DNA of 64,000 bases from Actinomycetota bacterium (GTDB lineage: Bacteria > Actinomycetota > UBA4738 > HRBIN12). Below are positions 23,330 to 31,688 of the stretch, one piece after another. How positions within the stretch are numbered: the first letter of the stretch is position 1; the number at the start of each line of letters is the position of its first letter. A program made the translations under genes and the position numbers. Where the stretch lies: contig DASQWI010000011.1 in the NCBI GenBank assembly GCA_035640355.1, forward strand, positions 62,001 through 126,000. The letters run 5' to 3'. The notes under the pieces were generated by a model. That model was not told the DNA's origin and did no database searches. It saw nothing but the letters and a program-made list of their open reading frames with translations.

Positions 23330-24397
23330 TCAATCGAGGCGGGACAGCTCGAGCGGCCGTCCTTCGACACCGCGCAACCACTGCCGGGCGTTCTCGCCGA
23401 GGTGCGGAACGTAGTAGCCGCCCTCTTGCAGGATGACGAGGCGCCTTCCGAGCGTCGCCATCCGCCGGCCGACCTCGTGGTACGCCGCGCTCGTCAGCGC
23501 GAGGTCGCAGATCGGATCCCGCGCATAGGTGTCGAATCCCAGGGAAACGACGATGACCGATCCACCGTGCCCGGCGACGCGGTCCAGCGCGCGGTCGATC
23601 GCCTCCAGATATGCGGCGTCCTCGCACCCTTCCGGCAATGGGATGTTGAGGTTCGCTCCCTTCCCGTCGCCAGCGCCGGTCTCGTCGGCGAAGCCGGCGA
23701 AGTACGGGTAGGCCCGATCGGGGTCGCCGTGCAGCGACGCGTACAGCACGTCGCCGCGTGAGTAGAAGATCTGCTGGGTCCCGTTGCCGTGGTGGTAGTC
23801 GACGTCGAGGATCGCCACCGGCTCGTGCGTCCTGCGTGTGAGCTCCTCGGCGGCGATTGCCGCGTTGTTGAAGTAGCAGTACCCGCCGAACGCCGCGCGC
23901 GGTGCGTGATGGCCGGGCGGACGGCACAGCCCGTACGCGACGCTCTCGCCTCCGAGAACGAGGTCGACCGTCGTGAGCGCGGTGTCCACCGCCCACCTGG
24001 CCGCCTCGTACGTCCCGGCGACGATCGGCGTCATCGTCTCCCACGTCCAGTAGCCGAGTCGCGCGAGCGTGGATCGCGGCTCGCCGAGAGATCCCATCCC
24101 CTCGCGCAGCGCGGGATGCAGGATCGTGTCGGGGATCATCTCCGGCGCGCCGTTCTCGCCGAGCCACTCCGTCCACGCCGTCTCGAGGAACCGAACCATG
24201 TCCGGATCGTGGACCGCGTGGATCGGTTCGACGCCGTGCTCGACCGGGTCGACGAGCTCGAACCCGCCGTCCGCGTCGAGTGCTGCCCGTATGTTCTCGA
24301 TCCGCGCCGGCACTTCGTATAGCGGGCCCGGGACGCCGAAGTGAACCTCGGTATCCGCGTCATGTTGCCTGTGCCGTGACGTGTAGACGGCGCGCAT
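23330..24397 (-). CDS. Histone-deacetylase-fold amidohydrolase (AcuC/acetylpolyamine amidohydrolase-like)
   Basis: A 355-residue zinc-dependent deacetylase. The family motifs are complete: GLCRPPGHHAP (tandem histidines), GGYCYFNNAAIAAEEL, ILDVDYHHGNGTQ (zinc Asp and His) and SLGFDTYARDP (third zinc ligand). The N-terminal MRAVYTSRHRQHD and the VPARIENIRAAL segment resemble acetylpolyamine amidohydrolases. It could deacetylate polyamines, lysine side chains or small amides. It is last in a minus-strand run after the ABC exporter pair (52-base gap). The start was moved downstream of an unconserved frame extension. Confidence 0.88.
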   Translation of the reverse strand: MRAVYTSRHRQHDADTEVHFGVPGPLYEVPARIENIRAALDADGGFELVDPVEHGVEPIHAVHDPDMVRFLETAWTEWLGENGAPEMIPDTILHPALREGMGSLGEPRSTLARLGYWTWETMTPIVAGTYEAARWAVDTALTTVDLVLGGESVAYGLCRPPGHHAPRAAFGGYCYFNNAAIAAEELTRRTHEPVAILDVDYHHGNGTQQIFYSRGDVLYASLHGDPDRAYPYFAGFADETGAGDGKGANLNIPLPEGCEDAAYLEAIDRALDRVAGHGGSVIVVSLGFDTYARDPICDLALTSAAYHEVGRRMATLGRRLVILQEGGYYVPHLGENARQWLRGVEGRPLELSRLD

Positions 24398-24449
24398 CGC
24401 GAGGACGATCGCGACCTGAGGCGACGGCGTCAAGCCGCTCGAACGGTAG

Positions 24450-26264
24450 CTACGCGCGGACGTTGCCAAGCCAGCTGCGGTAGAGCCCGGCGTACGTTCC
24501 CCCGGCGTCGACGAGCTCCGCGTGTCTGCCGCGTTCGACCACCCGGCCGGCGTCGAACACGAAGATCTCGTCGGCGCCCTCTGCGGTCGACAGGCGGTGC
24601 GCGATCGTGATCGTCGTTCGCCCGGCCGACACCCGGCGCAACGCCTCGGAGATGCGGCGCTCGGTGGCCGGATCGACGGCGCTCGTCGCCTCGTCGAGGA
24701 TCAGCAGTCCGGGGTTCCCGATCTGCGCCCGCACGAGCGAAACGAGCTGGCGTTCGCCGACCGAGAGCGCCTCGCCCCGTTCGCCCACGCGCGTCTCGAG
24801 CCCGTGGGACAGCGACTCCACCCAGTCACGCAGGCCGAGCTCGTCGAACGCCGACTCGACGTCGCGGTCGCTCGCGCCTTCACGGCCCGCGCGAACGTTC
24901 TCCCGAACGGTGAGGTCGAACAGGAACCCGTCCTGCGGCACCATCCGGATCGCGTTCTGGCGCGATGCGCGAGCGACCTCGCCCAGTTCGACGCCACCGA
25001 CCTCGATGCGTCCGCTCACCGGATCGGCGAGGCGCGCGAGGAGCTTGCAGAACGTGGTCTTCCCCGAACCGGTCTCGCCGACCACCGCGACGTGTGCCCC
25101 GGGTTGGACCTCCACGGATACGTCGCGCAGAACGAGCGGCCCGTCTCCATAGCGGTACGAGACGTCCTCGGCCTTCACGTCGAGCGCGCCGCCGCGGAGC
25201 GCCACGCCGGGCGACGGCTCCTGCACGTCCACGGGCATCTCGAGGAGCGCGAGGATCTTGCGCCAGCCGGCAATCGCGGTCTGCGTCTGCGCGTAGATCT
25301 CGGGAAGGTCGGTGAACGGGTGCAGGAACATGTCGGCGAGGAAAAGGAACGCCGACACGGTTCCGAAGGTCAGCCCCCACTCCGGACCGAACATCGCGCC
25401 GACCACGATGACGACGGCGTACGCGAGGCCCCAGAACACCGTCCCCATCGGCCACATCGTGGCGGTGCGAAGGTGCGCGAGCACGTGCGCGCGATACCGC
25501 TCGTGGATCGAGCGCTTGACGCGCATGTCGACGCGCTCCTCGAGTCCGTAGGCGCGGACGACGTCGGCGCCCATCACGCTCTCGGAGACCTCCGACAGCA
25601 TCTCCCCGACGCGGACCCGGACGGCGTCGTACGCCGCCGACATCGACGCTTGCAGCTTGCCCATCACCAGCAGCAGCGGCAGGACGAGAAGTACGACGGG
25701 GATCGTGAGCTGCCACGAGAACAGGAGCATGATCACGAACACCACGACGATCTGGACGATCGCCCAGATCCACGAGATCGCCCCTTCCTCGGTGAACTCG
25801 GCGAGCGTGTCCACGTCGGCAGTGACGCGGGCTACGAGCACGCCGCGGCGTTCGCGCGATTGCGTGGCGATCGACAGTCGATGGATGTGCTCGAAGCCCC
25901 GCACGCGCAGGCCCATCAGCGCTTCCTCCGAGGAGCGAACCAGCCGGCGAGCCGCTGCTCGCGCCGCGAGGAACGCCAGCGTGACGATGCCGAACGCGAC
26001 GGCGCACAGACCGAACACGAACGTTGCGCGGAACCCGCCGCGGAAGCCGTGATCGAAGATCTGCTGGATCAGGATCGGCGTCGCCAGGTTGCCGATGACT
26101 GCGCCGAGCGAGATGGCGATGGTGAACCCGAGGCCCTTCCGGAGCTCGGGACTGAGACGCAGGCCCTCGAACAGGACGCTCCACGCGCTCCGGAGGTGCG
26201 CCGGGATGGGGAGGTCGTCTTCGCGGGCGTCGACCTGCGTGGGGTCGATCGTCGTCGCACTCAT
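24450..26264 (-). CDS. ABC exporter half-transporter, subunit B
   Basis: A 604-residue half-transporter: six membrane helices (about residues 45-330), then a nucleotide-binding domain with Walker A VVGETGSGKTTF, signature LSVGERQLVSLVRAQI and Walker B LLILDEATSAVD with the catalytic Glu intact. The signature is LSVGE instead of LSGGQ. It is coupled by ATGA overlap to the other half-transporter, so they probably form a heterodimeric exporter of drugs, lipids or peptides. Confidence 0.9.
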   Translation of the reverse strand: MSATTIDPTQVDAREDDLPIPAHLRSAWSVLFEGLRLSPELRKGLGFTIAISLGAVIGNLATPILIQQIFDHGFRGGFRATFVFGLCAVAFGIVTLAFLAARAAARRLVRSSEEALMGLRVRGFEHIHRLSIATQSRERRGVLVARVTADVDTLAEFTEEGAISWIWAIVQIVVVFVIMLLFSWQLTIPVVLLVLPLLLVMGKLQASMSAAYDAVRVRVGEMLSEVSESVMGADVVRAYGLEERVDMRVKRSIHERYRAHVLAHLRTATMWPMGTVFWGLAYAVVIVVGAMFGPEWGLTFGTVSAFLFLADMFLHPFTDLPEIYAQTQTAIAGWRKILALLEMPVDVQEPSPGVALRGGALDVKAEDVSYRYGDGPLVLRDVSVEVQPGAHVAVVGETGSGKTTFCKLLARLADPVSGRIEVGGVELGEVARASRQNAIRMVPQDGFLFDLTVRENVRAGREGASDRDVESAFDELGLRDWVESLSHGLETRVGERGEALSVGERQLVSLVRAQIGNPGLLILDEATSAVDPATERRISEALRRVSAGRTTITIAHRLSTAEGADEIFVFDAGRVVERGRHAELVDAGGTYAGLYRSWLGNVRA

Positions 26265-28093
26265 CTTCGTGCCGCCTCACGGTCGGCGCCTTGCTCGGTT
26301 GCCGCCCGACGCTCCCGGCGCTCGTACGCGCGGATCATGGCGGCGTAGCCGGGCTCGGCCATGAGCTCGTCGTGCGAACCGGTCGCCCGGATGCGTCCGT
26401 CGTCCAGGTACAGGACCCGGTCGGCCAGGCGGATCGTGGAGAGTCGGTAAGCGACGACGATCAGCGTCGTCTGCAGGTTCGTTCGAAGGGCCGCCAGGAT
26501 CTCCGCTTCGATCGTCGGGTCGACCGCGCTCGTCGCGTCGTCGAGGATCAGGACGCGAGGGCTCCGCACGAGCGCGCGGGCGAGCGCGACCCGCTGGCGC
26601 TCACCGCCCGAGAGCGTGTGCCCGCGTTCGCCGAGGACCGTGTCGTAGCCGTTCGGGAGGTCGCGGATGAAGCGATCGGCGCGCGCGATGGTGGCGGCGC
26701 GTTCGATGTCCTGTCGCGTCGCGTCCGAATCCAGCCCGATGTTCTCGGCGACGGTGTTCGCGAACAGGAAGCTCTCCTGGAACACGATCGATGCCGCGCG
26801 ACGAAGTGACCTGGGCTCGACGTGGCGGACGTTGACTCCGCCGAGGAGGATCTCGCCGGAATCGGGGTCGTCGAGCCGAACGATCAGTTGCGCGAGCGTC
26901 GACTTGCCGACGCCGGTCGCGCCGACGATCGCGACAGACTCGTTCTCTTCGATGTGGAACGCCACTTCGTCGAGCACCCGGAAGCCGTCGAACCCGTACG
27001 TCAGGGCCTCGGCGCGAACGTCGAGCGGGCCGTCGGGGAGCGGGGTCGGGTCGGCGGGGAGGTCGATCGTGACCGGCTGCTCGAGCACCTCGGTGACGCG
27101 ACCGTGCCCGACGACGGCGCGCGGGATCTCGGCGAGGATCCAGCCGACGAACCGCATCGGCCACGACAGCAGACCGAACAGCGTGACGACCTGGACGAGC
27201 GTTCCGAGCGTCACGTCGCCGGTCGACAGGCGCCACGACCCGATCGCGAGCAGAACGATCACCGCGAGATTGGGGAGCGCCTCGAGCCCTTCCTCGAATG
27301 TCGCTCGGACGTAGCCGGCTCGCACACGTTGGTCGCGCAGCTCCTGTGCCTTTGTGCGGAGCCTGTTCACCTCGGCGTTCTCCCGGCCGAGCGTCTTGAC
27401 GACCAGCGCGCCGTCGATCGACTCGTGCGCGATCGCCGAGACCTCGCCGATCCGCTCCTGCGCGCGCTCGACCGGCGCCTGCATCCGTCGAGCGAACGCG
27501 CGGTTCATCAATCCGAGCGTTGGGATGACGACGAGGCCGACCAGCGTGAGAAACGGGTCGGTCACGACGAGCGAGATCAGAGCAAAGACGACGAGGAGGA
27601 TCACCCCCACCGAGAAGGGGACGGGGTAGATGACTTCGATCGACGCCTCGACGTCGGCCTCCATGTGCGCGAGCAGCTCGCCCGTGGGTCGTCCGCGGTG
27701 GTACGAGAGCGACAGATCGCGGTAGCGGTCGGAGACTCGGTCGCGCAGCGACGCGGCGACCGATGAACCCATCACACCGCTGAAGTACCGGCGGATGCCG
27801 ATGCCGGCGGCTCGGATGCAGGCCAGACCCACCACCGCGGCGACCCCGAGCCAGATCGTGGACGCCGAGACCCCCTCGGGGGTGAACGCCGGCCGCAGGA
27901 CTCGATCCGTGACGCGCCCGAGGGCGATGGTGACGGCGACCGATCCGACGGCGAACAGGAGGGCACCGGCCACGGCGAGCGCGAACGGCTTGGGGTGCAT
28001 CCGGACGTAGGACAGGATCAGGCGGATGCCGCGCCCGAACACGTCGCGAGCGACGCGCTGGGGCGCCTCGAGCTCGGGTTCGTCGGTCCGCAT
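26261..28093 (-). CDS. ABC exporter half-transporter, subunit A (Walker-B Asp)
   Basis: A 610-residue half-transporter: membrane domain, then Walker A IVGATGVGKSTL, Q-loop VFQESFLFANT, signature LSGGERQRVALARAL and Walker B VLILDDATSAVD. The residue after the Walker-B Asp, normally the catalytic Glu, is Asp, as in the degenerate site of heterodimeric exporters such as TM287/288 or BmrCD. Together with the next gene this supports an asymmetric heterodimer. It is divergent from the methyltransferase with only 21 bases between starts. Confidence 0.9.
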   Translation of the reverse strand: MRTDEPELEAPQRVARDVFGRGIRLILSYVRMHPKPFALAVAGALLFAVGSVAVTIALGRVTDRVLRPAFTPEGVSASTIWLGVAAVVGLACIRAAGIGIRRYFSGVMGSSVAASLRDRVSDRYRDLSLSYHRGRPTGELLAHMEADVEASIEVIYPVPFSVGVILLVVFALISLVVTDPFLTLVGLVVIPTLGLMNRAFARRMQAPVERAQERIGEVSAIAHESIDGALVVKTLGRENAEVNRLRTKAQELRDQRVRAGYVRATFEEGLEALPNLAVIVLLAIGSWRLSTGDVTLGTLVQVVTLFGLLSWPMRFVGWILAEIPRAVVGHGRVTEVLEQPVTIDLPADPTPLPDGPLDVRAEALTYGFDGFRVLDEVAFHIEENESVAIVGATGVGKSTLAQLIVRLDDPDSGEILLGGVNVRHVEPRSLRRAASIVFQESFLFANTVAENIGLDSDATRQDIERAATIARADRFIRDLPNGYDTVLGERGHTLSGGERQRVALARALVRSPRVLILDDATSAVDPTIEAEILAALRTNLQTTLIVVAYRLSTIRLADRVLYLDDGRIRATGSHDELMAEPGYAAMIRAYERRERRAATEQGADREAARR

Positions 28094-28100
28094 CGCTCCC

Positions 28101-28106
28101 TATGAT
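28101..28106 (+). promoter_or_regulatory. Putative -10 hexamer (TATGAT) for the methyltransferase
   Basis: TATGAT matches the -10 consensus at five of six positions and ends eight bases before ATG 28115. The 21-base spacer to the divergent ABC gene leaves no room for a leader or ribosome-binding site. Confidence 0.45.
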
Positions 28107-28114
28107 GCGCGACG

Positions 28115-28726
28115 ATGACCACCCGCTCCGAGTGGGCCGAGTACTACGACGAGCACGAGGGTCGCGAGCCGCGCGAGATGCTCCTCGAGGTCCTCGACGC
28201 GTTCGGTGCGAGCGAAGAGCGTTCGGCCGTCGATCTAGGGTGCGGATCGGGAATCGACACACTGGCCATGCTCCGGCGGGGATGGCGAGTGTTCGCCATC
28301 GATGCCGAGGAGGAGGCGATCGAGCGCGTTCGCCGTCGAGTCCCGGGGACTGTGTCCAGCCGCCTGACGACGGTCGTGTCGAGGATGGAGGACGTGGATC
28401 TTCCTACCGGCGTCGATCTGGTCTGGGCGAGCTTCACCCTGTTCTTCTGCCGGCCCGACGCGTTCGGCGACGTGTGGAGCCGGATCGGCGACGCGATCGC
28501 GCCTGGAGGCCGGTTCGCGGGCGAGCTGCTCGGCGACCGCGATACCTGGGCGCCCGAGGACGACGTCTCGGCGTTCACGCACGACGAGGCGGTGGCGCTC
28601 TTCGACGGATTCGAGGTCGAGCGGTTCGACGAGGAAGAGGAAGACGGCCGCGCCACGTCCGAGGACAAGCACTGGCATCTCTTCCACGCGGTCGCGAGAA
28701 AGCCGCCGGACGCGTCAGGACCCTGA
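28115..28726 (+). CDS. Class I SAM-dependent methyltransferase
   Basis: A 203-residue soluble methyltransferase. Motif I AVDLGCGSGIDTLAML (about residues 38-53), the acidic end of strand 2 (VFAIDAEEEAI) and motif IV VDLVWASFTLFFC are present, followed by an APGGRFAGELLG strand. It resembles small TehB/UbiE-like methyltransferases. The substrate is unknown. No ribosome-binding site is seen; the predicted -10 TATGAT makes the transcript leaderless. Confidence 0.88.
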   Translation: MTTRSEWAEYYDEHEGREPREMLLEVLDAFGASEERSAVDLGCGSGIDTLAMLRRGWRVFAIDAEEEAIERVRRRVPGTVSSRLTTVVSRMEDVDLPTGVDLVWASFTLFFCRPDAFGDVWSRIGDAIAPGGRFAGELLGDRDTWAPEDDVSAFTHDEAVALFDGFEVERFDEEEEDGRATSEDKHWHLFHAVARKPPDASGP

Positions 28727-28729
28727 CGC
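28712..28729 (+). terminator. Stem-loop spanning the methyltransferase stop codon
   Basis: GCGTCAG (28712-28718) pairs perfectly with CTGACGC (28723-28729) around GACC, with the TGA stop inside the right arm. There is no U-tract. It probably separates this transcript from the metallothionein gene. Confidence 0.45.
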
Positions 28730-28782
28730 CGTGGCGTTTCGGCGTATCCCCCCTCGGGTAGGCGGACGCTTGTTCGAGCGAC

Positions 28783-28971
28783 ATGGCCCAGCGCGAGGAG
28801 GAGTCCGCCATCCAACTGGGAACGCGGTGCCGACACGCCGGCTGTCAGTGCGACGTCGCAGACGGTGAGAACGTCTGCAGCGATCACTGCCGCAGGCACG
28901 CGGAACAGGGCTCGCACCTCGATCACGTCTGCGAATGCGGTCATCCCGCGTGCGGACCGGTCGGCCAGTGA
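28783..28971 (+). CDS. Bacterial metallothionein-like Cys/His protein
   Basis: A 62-residue protein with eight Cys (16, 21, 23, 32, 36, 50, 52, 57) and six His (18, 35, 39, 45, 48, 54). The patterns CRHAGCQC, CSDHCRRH and CECGHPAC resemble the prokaryotic SmtA/BmtA metallothioneins that bind Zn, Cd or Cu(I) clusters. The N-terminal 15 residues are acidic and not family-like. No metal-responsive operator is recognised upstream. Confidence 0.75.
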   Translation: MAQREEESAIQLGTRCRHAGCQCDVADGENVCSDHCRRHAEQGSHLDHVCECGHPACGPVGQ

Positions 28972-29164
28972 GGTTGAGCTGACGCAGGCAGAACGGAGCG
29001 ATTCCGACGCTGCCCTCGCGGAGATCCATAAGGTCAGGGAGACGGCCGAGCGCCTCGCGAACGGCGACTACCCCGCGGACGCGGACGACGTTCGAGTGCT
29101 CGCCGGGATGATCCACCAGCTCGCGGAGCAGGTGGAACGGCTCGCGTCGGCGAGCAGAACGTAG
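28865..29164 (+). CDS. Helical small protein overlapping the metallothionein gene
   Basis: The frame encodes 99 residues. Only the last ~65, ELTQAERSDSDAALAEIHK then VLAGMIHQLAEQVERL, look like a real amphipathic helical protein. The first part is read out of frame through the metallothionein gene. Starting at ATG 28865 gives a 107-base overlap. A non-standard CTG at 28979, just after the metallothionein stop, would avoid it. Start and function are unknown. Confidence 0.45.
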   Translation: MRTSAAITAAGTRNRARTSITSANAVIPRADRSASEVELTQAERSDSDAALAEIHKVRETAERLANGDYPADADDVRVLAGMIHQLAEQVERLASASRT

Positions 29165-29179
29165 CTCTAGCGGCGGGAT

Positions 29180-30487
29180 TCAGGTCGTCGTCGTGTCGGT
29201 AATCGCTTCGTCCTGCGTGCCGACCGTCGCGACGATGCGTGCCGCCCTGCGCAACGGCGACACGAGCGAGTACAGGAACGGAATGGCGTACGCCACAGCG
29301 GCGATCGCGACGGCCGGGCGCAGGCCGACGGTATCGCCGAGGAGACCGCCGAGGAGCGCGCCGATCACCGACATCACCGCGCCGAGCACGCTCGCGCTCG
29401 CCCAGACGCGCCCCAACACGCGCTCGGGCGTAATCGATTGTCGGAGCGCCGTCAGGCCGATGTACTGGATCACGCCGCCGGTTCCGCCGATGAAGCCCGG
29501 AAAGGCGAAGAGCAGGACGTTCACCGTGTCTGGCAGCGAGTCGTTCGCGACGACCATCGTGTACGGGCTCGCCGCAACGAGGAACAGGCCGAGCACGATC
29601 ATGCCGCCGATATCCAATCGACGCTCCACGCGAGGCGCGATCAGCGAACCGGCCACGAACCCGACGGAGCTCAGCGCGAAAGCGAGCCCCATGAGCTGAG
29701 GGCTCAGTCCGACCTCGCGAAGGATGTAGAGAACGATCACGGTGAGCGAGATGGCGTCGATCAGGTCGAGGATGGCGCGAGGGACCGTGATGGCGCGCTG
29801 CATGGGGTCGACGAACGTCACACGGAGCCCCTCGACGATCCGCCGGAACACGGACGCCGCCTCCTCGGCCTCGTCGGCACGGCGCTCCGGCACGCGGATG
29901 CCAGCGAGAAACGCGATCGTCGCGACGAAGGAGACCGCGTCGATCACCATAAGGAACGGCGCCTTCATCAATCCGATCAAAATGCCGCCGACCCCCGGCC
30001 CTGTGATACCCGTCGACGAGAAGATGAGCATCAGCTTGCTGTTCGCCTCGACGAGGTGCTCGCGCTCGACGACCGAGGGGAGGAACGCGGCCCATGCGGA
30101 GTACCAGAACGGCCAGGCGATGCCGAAGGCAAGTGACAGCACGTAGAGGTGCCCGACTGTGAGAGAGCCGAGGACGAACGCCACGGGAATCGATGCGACG
30201 AGGACGGCCGCGGCAGCGTTTATCCAGATGAGGAGTTTCCGGCGTGAGACGCGGTCGACCCAGACCCCCGCCAAGAGCCCGATCGCGACGTTCGGGACGT
30301 TGCCGAGCGCGCGGATCAACCCCATCTGTCCGGGCGTCACGCGAAGCGTCACGGCTGCCACGATCGGGAGCGCGAAGTGAGTGAGGCTGTCGCCGAGGCC
30401 CGAGACGGCCTCGCCGAACCAGTAGTTGCGGAAGTCGCGGTTCTGCCAGATCGGCGACAAACGCGGGCGGAGCGAGATGATCGGCAT
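29180..30487 (-). CDS. MFS transporter
   Basis: A 435-residue protein with about twelve hydrophobic helices. The first loop after helix 2 carries the MFS-type GVWVDRVSRRKLLI. It resembles the macrolide-efflux-like MFS subgroup (NRDFRNYWFGEAVSGLGDSLTHFALP N-terminus in part). The substrate is unknown. ATG 30487 is chosen; a minus-strand CATGCT hexamer ends seven bases upstream, predicting a leaderless transcript divergent from the Gfo/Idh gene. Confidence 0.85.
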   Translation of the reverse strand: MPIISLRPRLSPIWQNRDFRNYWFGEAVSGLGDSLTHFALPIVAAVTLRVTPGQMGLIRALGNVPNVAIGLLAGVWVDRVSRRKLLIWINAAAAVLVASIPVAFVLGSLTVGHLYVLSLAFGIAWPFWYSAWAAFLPSVVEREHLVEANSKLMLIFSSTGITGPGVGGILIGLMKAPFLMVIDAVSFVATIAFLAGIRVPERRADEAEEAASVFRRIVEGLRVTFVDPMQRAITVPRAILDLIDAISLTVIVLYILREVGLSPQLMGLAFALSSVGFVAGSLIAPRVERRLDIGGMIVLGLFLVAASPYTMVVANDSLPDTVNVLLFAFPGFIGGTGGVIQYIGLTALRQSITPERVLGRVWASASVLGAVMSVIGALLGGLLGDTVGLRPAVAIAAVAYAIPFLYSLVSPLRRAARIVATVGTQDEAITDTTTT

Positions 30488-30493
30488 CGCGCC

Positions 30494-30500
30494 TAGCATG
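30494..30500. promoter_or_regulatory. Shared bidirectional -10 element (TAGCATG)
   Basis: On the plus strand TAGCAT (30494-30499) ends seven bases before GTG 30507. On the minus strand CATGCT (30500-30495) ends seven bases before ATG 30487. One seven-base sequence could thus drive two divergent leaderless genes. No -35 is evident on either side. Confidence 0.4.
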
Positions 30501-30506
30501 ACGCAC

Positions 30507-31688
30507 GTGGCTTCGCGGGGGACGCCGATCCGAGCAGCGATCGTCGGGACCGGGTTCGCCGGGTCGGCGCACGTCGACTCGTTGTCGCGCCTTCGCGACG
30601 TCGAGCTGGTCGGGGTGCTGGCGAGCACGCCGGAGCGATCTCAGACAGCGGCCGAACGGCTTCGCCTCTCACGCGCCTATGCGTCGTTGGCGGACGTGCT
30701 CGACGACGACGTCGACGTCATCCACAACTGCACGCCGAACGTGTTCCACGCCGAGGTGACCGCCGCGGCACTTGTGGCCGGCAAGCACGTCCTGTCCGAG
30801 AAGCCGCTAGCGATGGACTCGGCCGAGACGTCCGCGCTCGTCTCGGCGGCGTCGTCGGCGAACGTCGTGACCGGCGTGTGTTTCAACTACCGGCACTTCC
30901 CGCTCGTCCAGCAGATCCGCGCCGAGCTCGCGTCCGGCGCGCACGGCGCGGCGCATCTTGTTCGTGGCGCGTATCTCCAGGACTGGCTGCTGTTCGCCGA
31001 GGACTGGAACTGGCGGTTGGAGGCCGCCCGAGCCGGTAGTACCCGCGCGGTCGGCGACATCGGGTCGCACTGGCTGGACCTCGCGCAGCACGTCACGGGC
31101 GACGTGGTTGTCGCGGTGATGGCGCAGCTCGGGCGGGTGCACGATGAGCGGGTTCGTCCGACAGCGGAGGCCGAGACGTTTCGGCGCGGGGAGGGACCGA
31201 CCGAACGCGTTCCCGTCGACACCGACGACTTCGCGAACGTGCTGCTGCAATTTAGGAGTGGCGCGCGCGGAGTCCTCACGGTGTCGCAGGTGACTGCGGG
31301 GGCGAAGAACCGGCTGACGATCGGCGTGGACGCGGCGACGGCGTCGTTCGAGTGGAACCAGGAGGAGCCGAACACGCTTCGCGTGGGTCGGCGCGACGGC
31401 GCGAGCCTCGAGGTCCCCCGCGACCCCGGCGCGCTCGCGCCGCCTGCGGCGGCGCTCGCCCACCTCCCCGGCGGCCACACAGAAGGCTGGGCCGATGCGC
31501 TGCGGAACCTGTTCGAGGACTTCTATGCCGCCGTCGCCGCGCATCGCGACGGGCGAACGCGCAACGGAACGTTCGCGACGTTCGAGGACGCGCATCGGGT
31601 GACACGACTGGTGGAGGCGATCGCCGAGAGCGATCGGGAGCAACGCTGGATCGAAGTACGAATGGAACGACAGGGGGCATCGACGTGA
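30507..31688 (+). CDS. Gfo/Idh/MocA-family oxidoreductase
   Basis: A 393-residue NAD(P)-dependent sugar or cyclitol dehydrogenase. A Rossmann domain (IRAAIVGTGFAGSAH, about residues 7-21) carries the EKPLA family motif (HVLSEKPLAMDSAE), and a C-terminal domain has GDIGSHWLDLAQHV. Members oxidise inositols, glucosides (at C3) or sugar-amines. GTG 30507 (VASRGTPIRAA) fits the family and the -10; ATG 30498 is an alternative. Its stop overlaps the next start (GTGA), coupling it to the isomerase-fold protein and then an MsmK-type ATPase. Confidence 0.88.
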   Translation: MASRGTPIRAAIVGTGFAGSAHVDSLSRLRDVELVGVLASTPERSQTAAERLRLSRAYASLADVLDDDVDVIHNCTPNVFHAEVTAAALVAGKHVLSEKPLAMDSAETSALVSAASSANVVTGVCFNYRHFPLVQQIRAELASGAHGAAHLVRGAYLQDWLLFAEDWNWRLEAARAGSTRAVGDIGSHWLDLAQHVTGDVVVAVMAQLGRVHDERVRPTAEAETFRRGEGPTERVPVDTDDFANVLLQFRSGARGVLTVSQVTAGAKNRLTIGVDAATASFEWNQEEPNTLRVGRRDGASLEVPRDPGALAPPAAALAHLPGGHTEGWADALRNLFEDFYAAVAAHRDGRTRNGTFATFEDAHRVTRLVEAIAESDREQRWIEVRMERQGAST

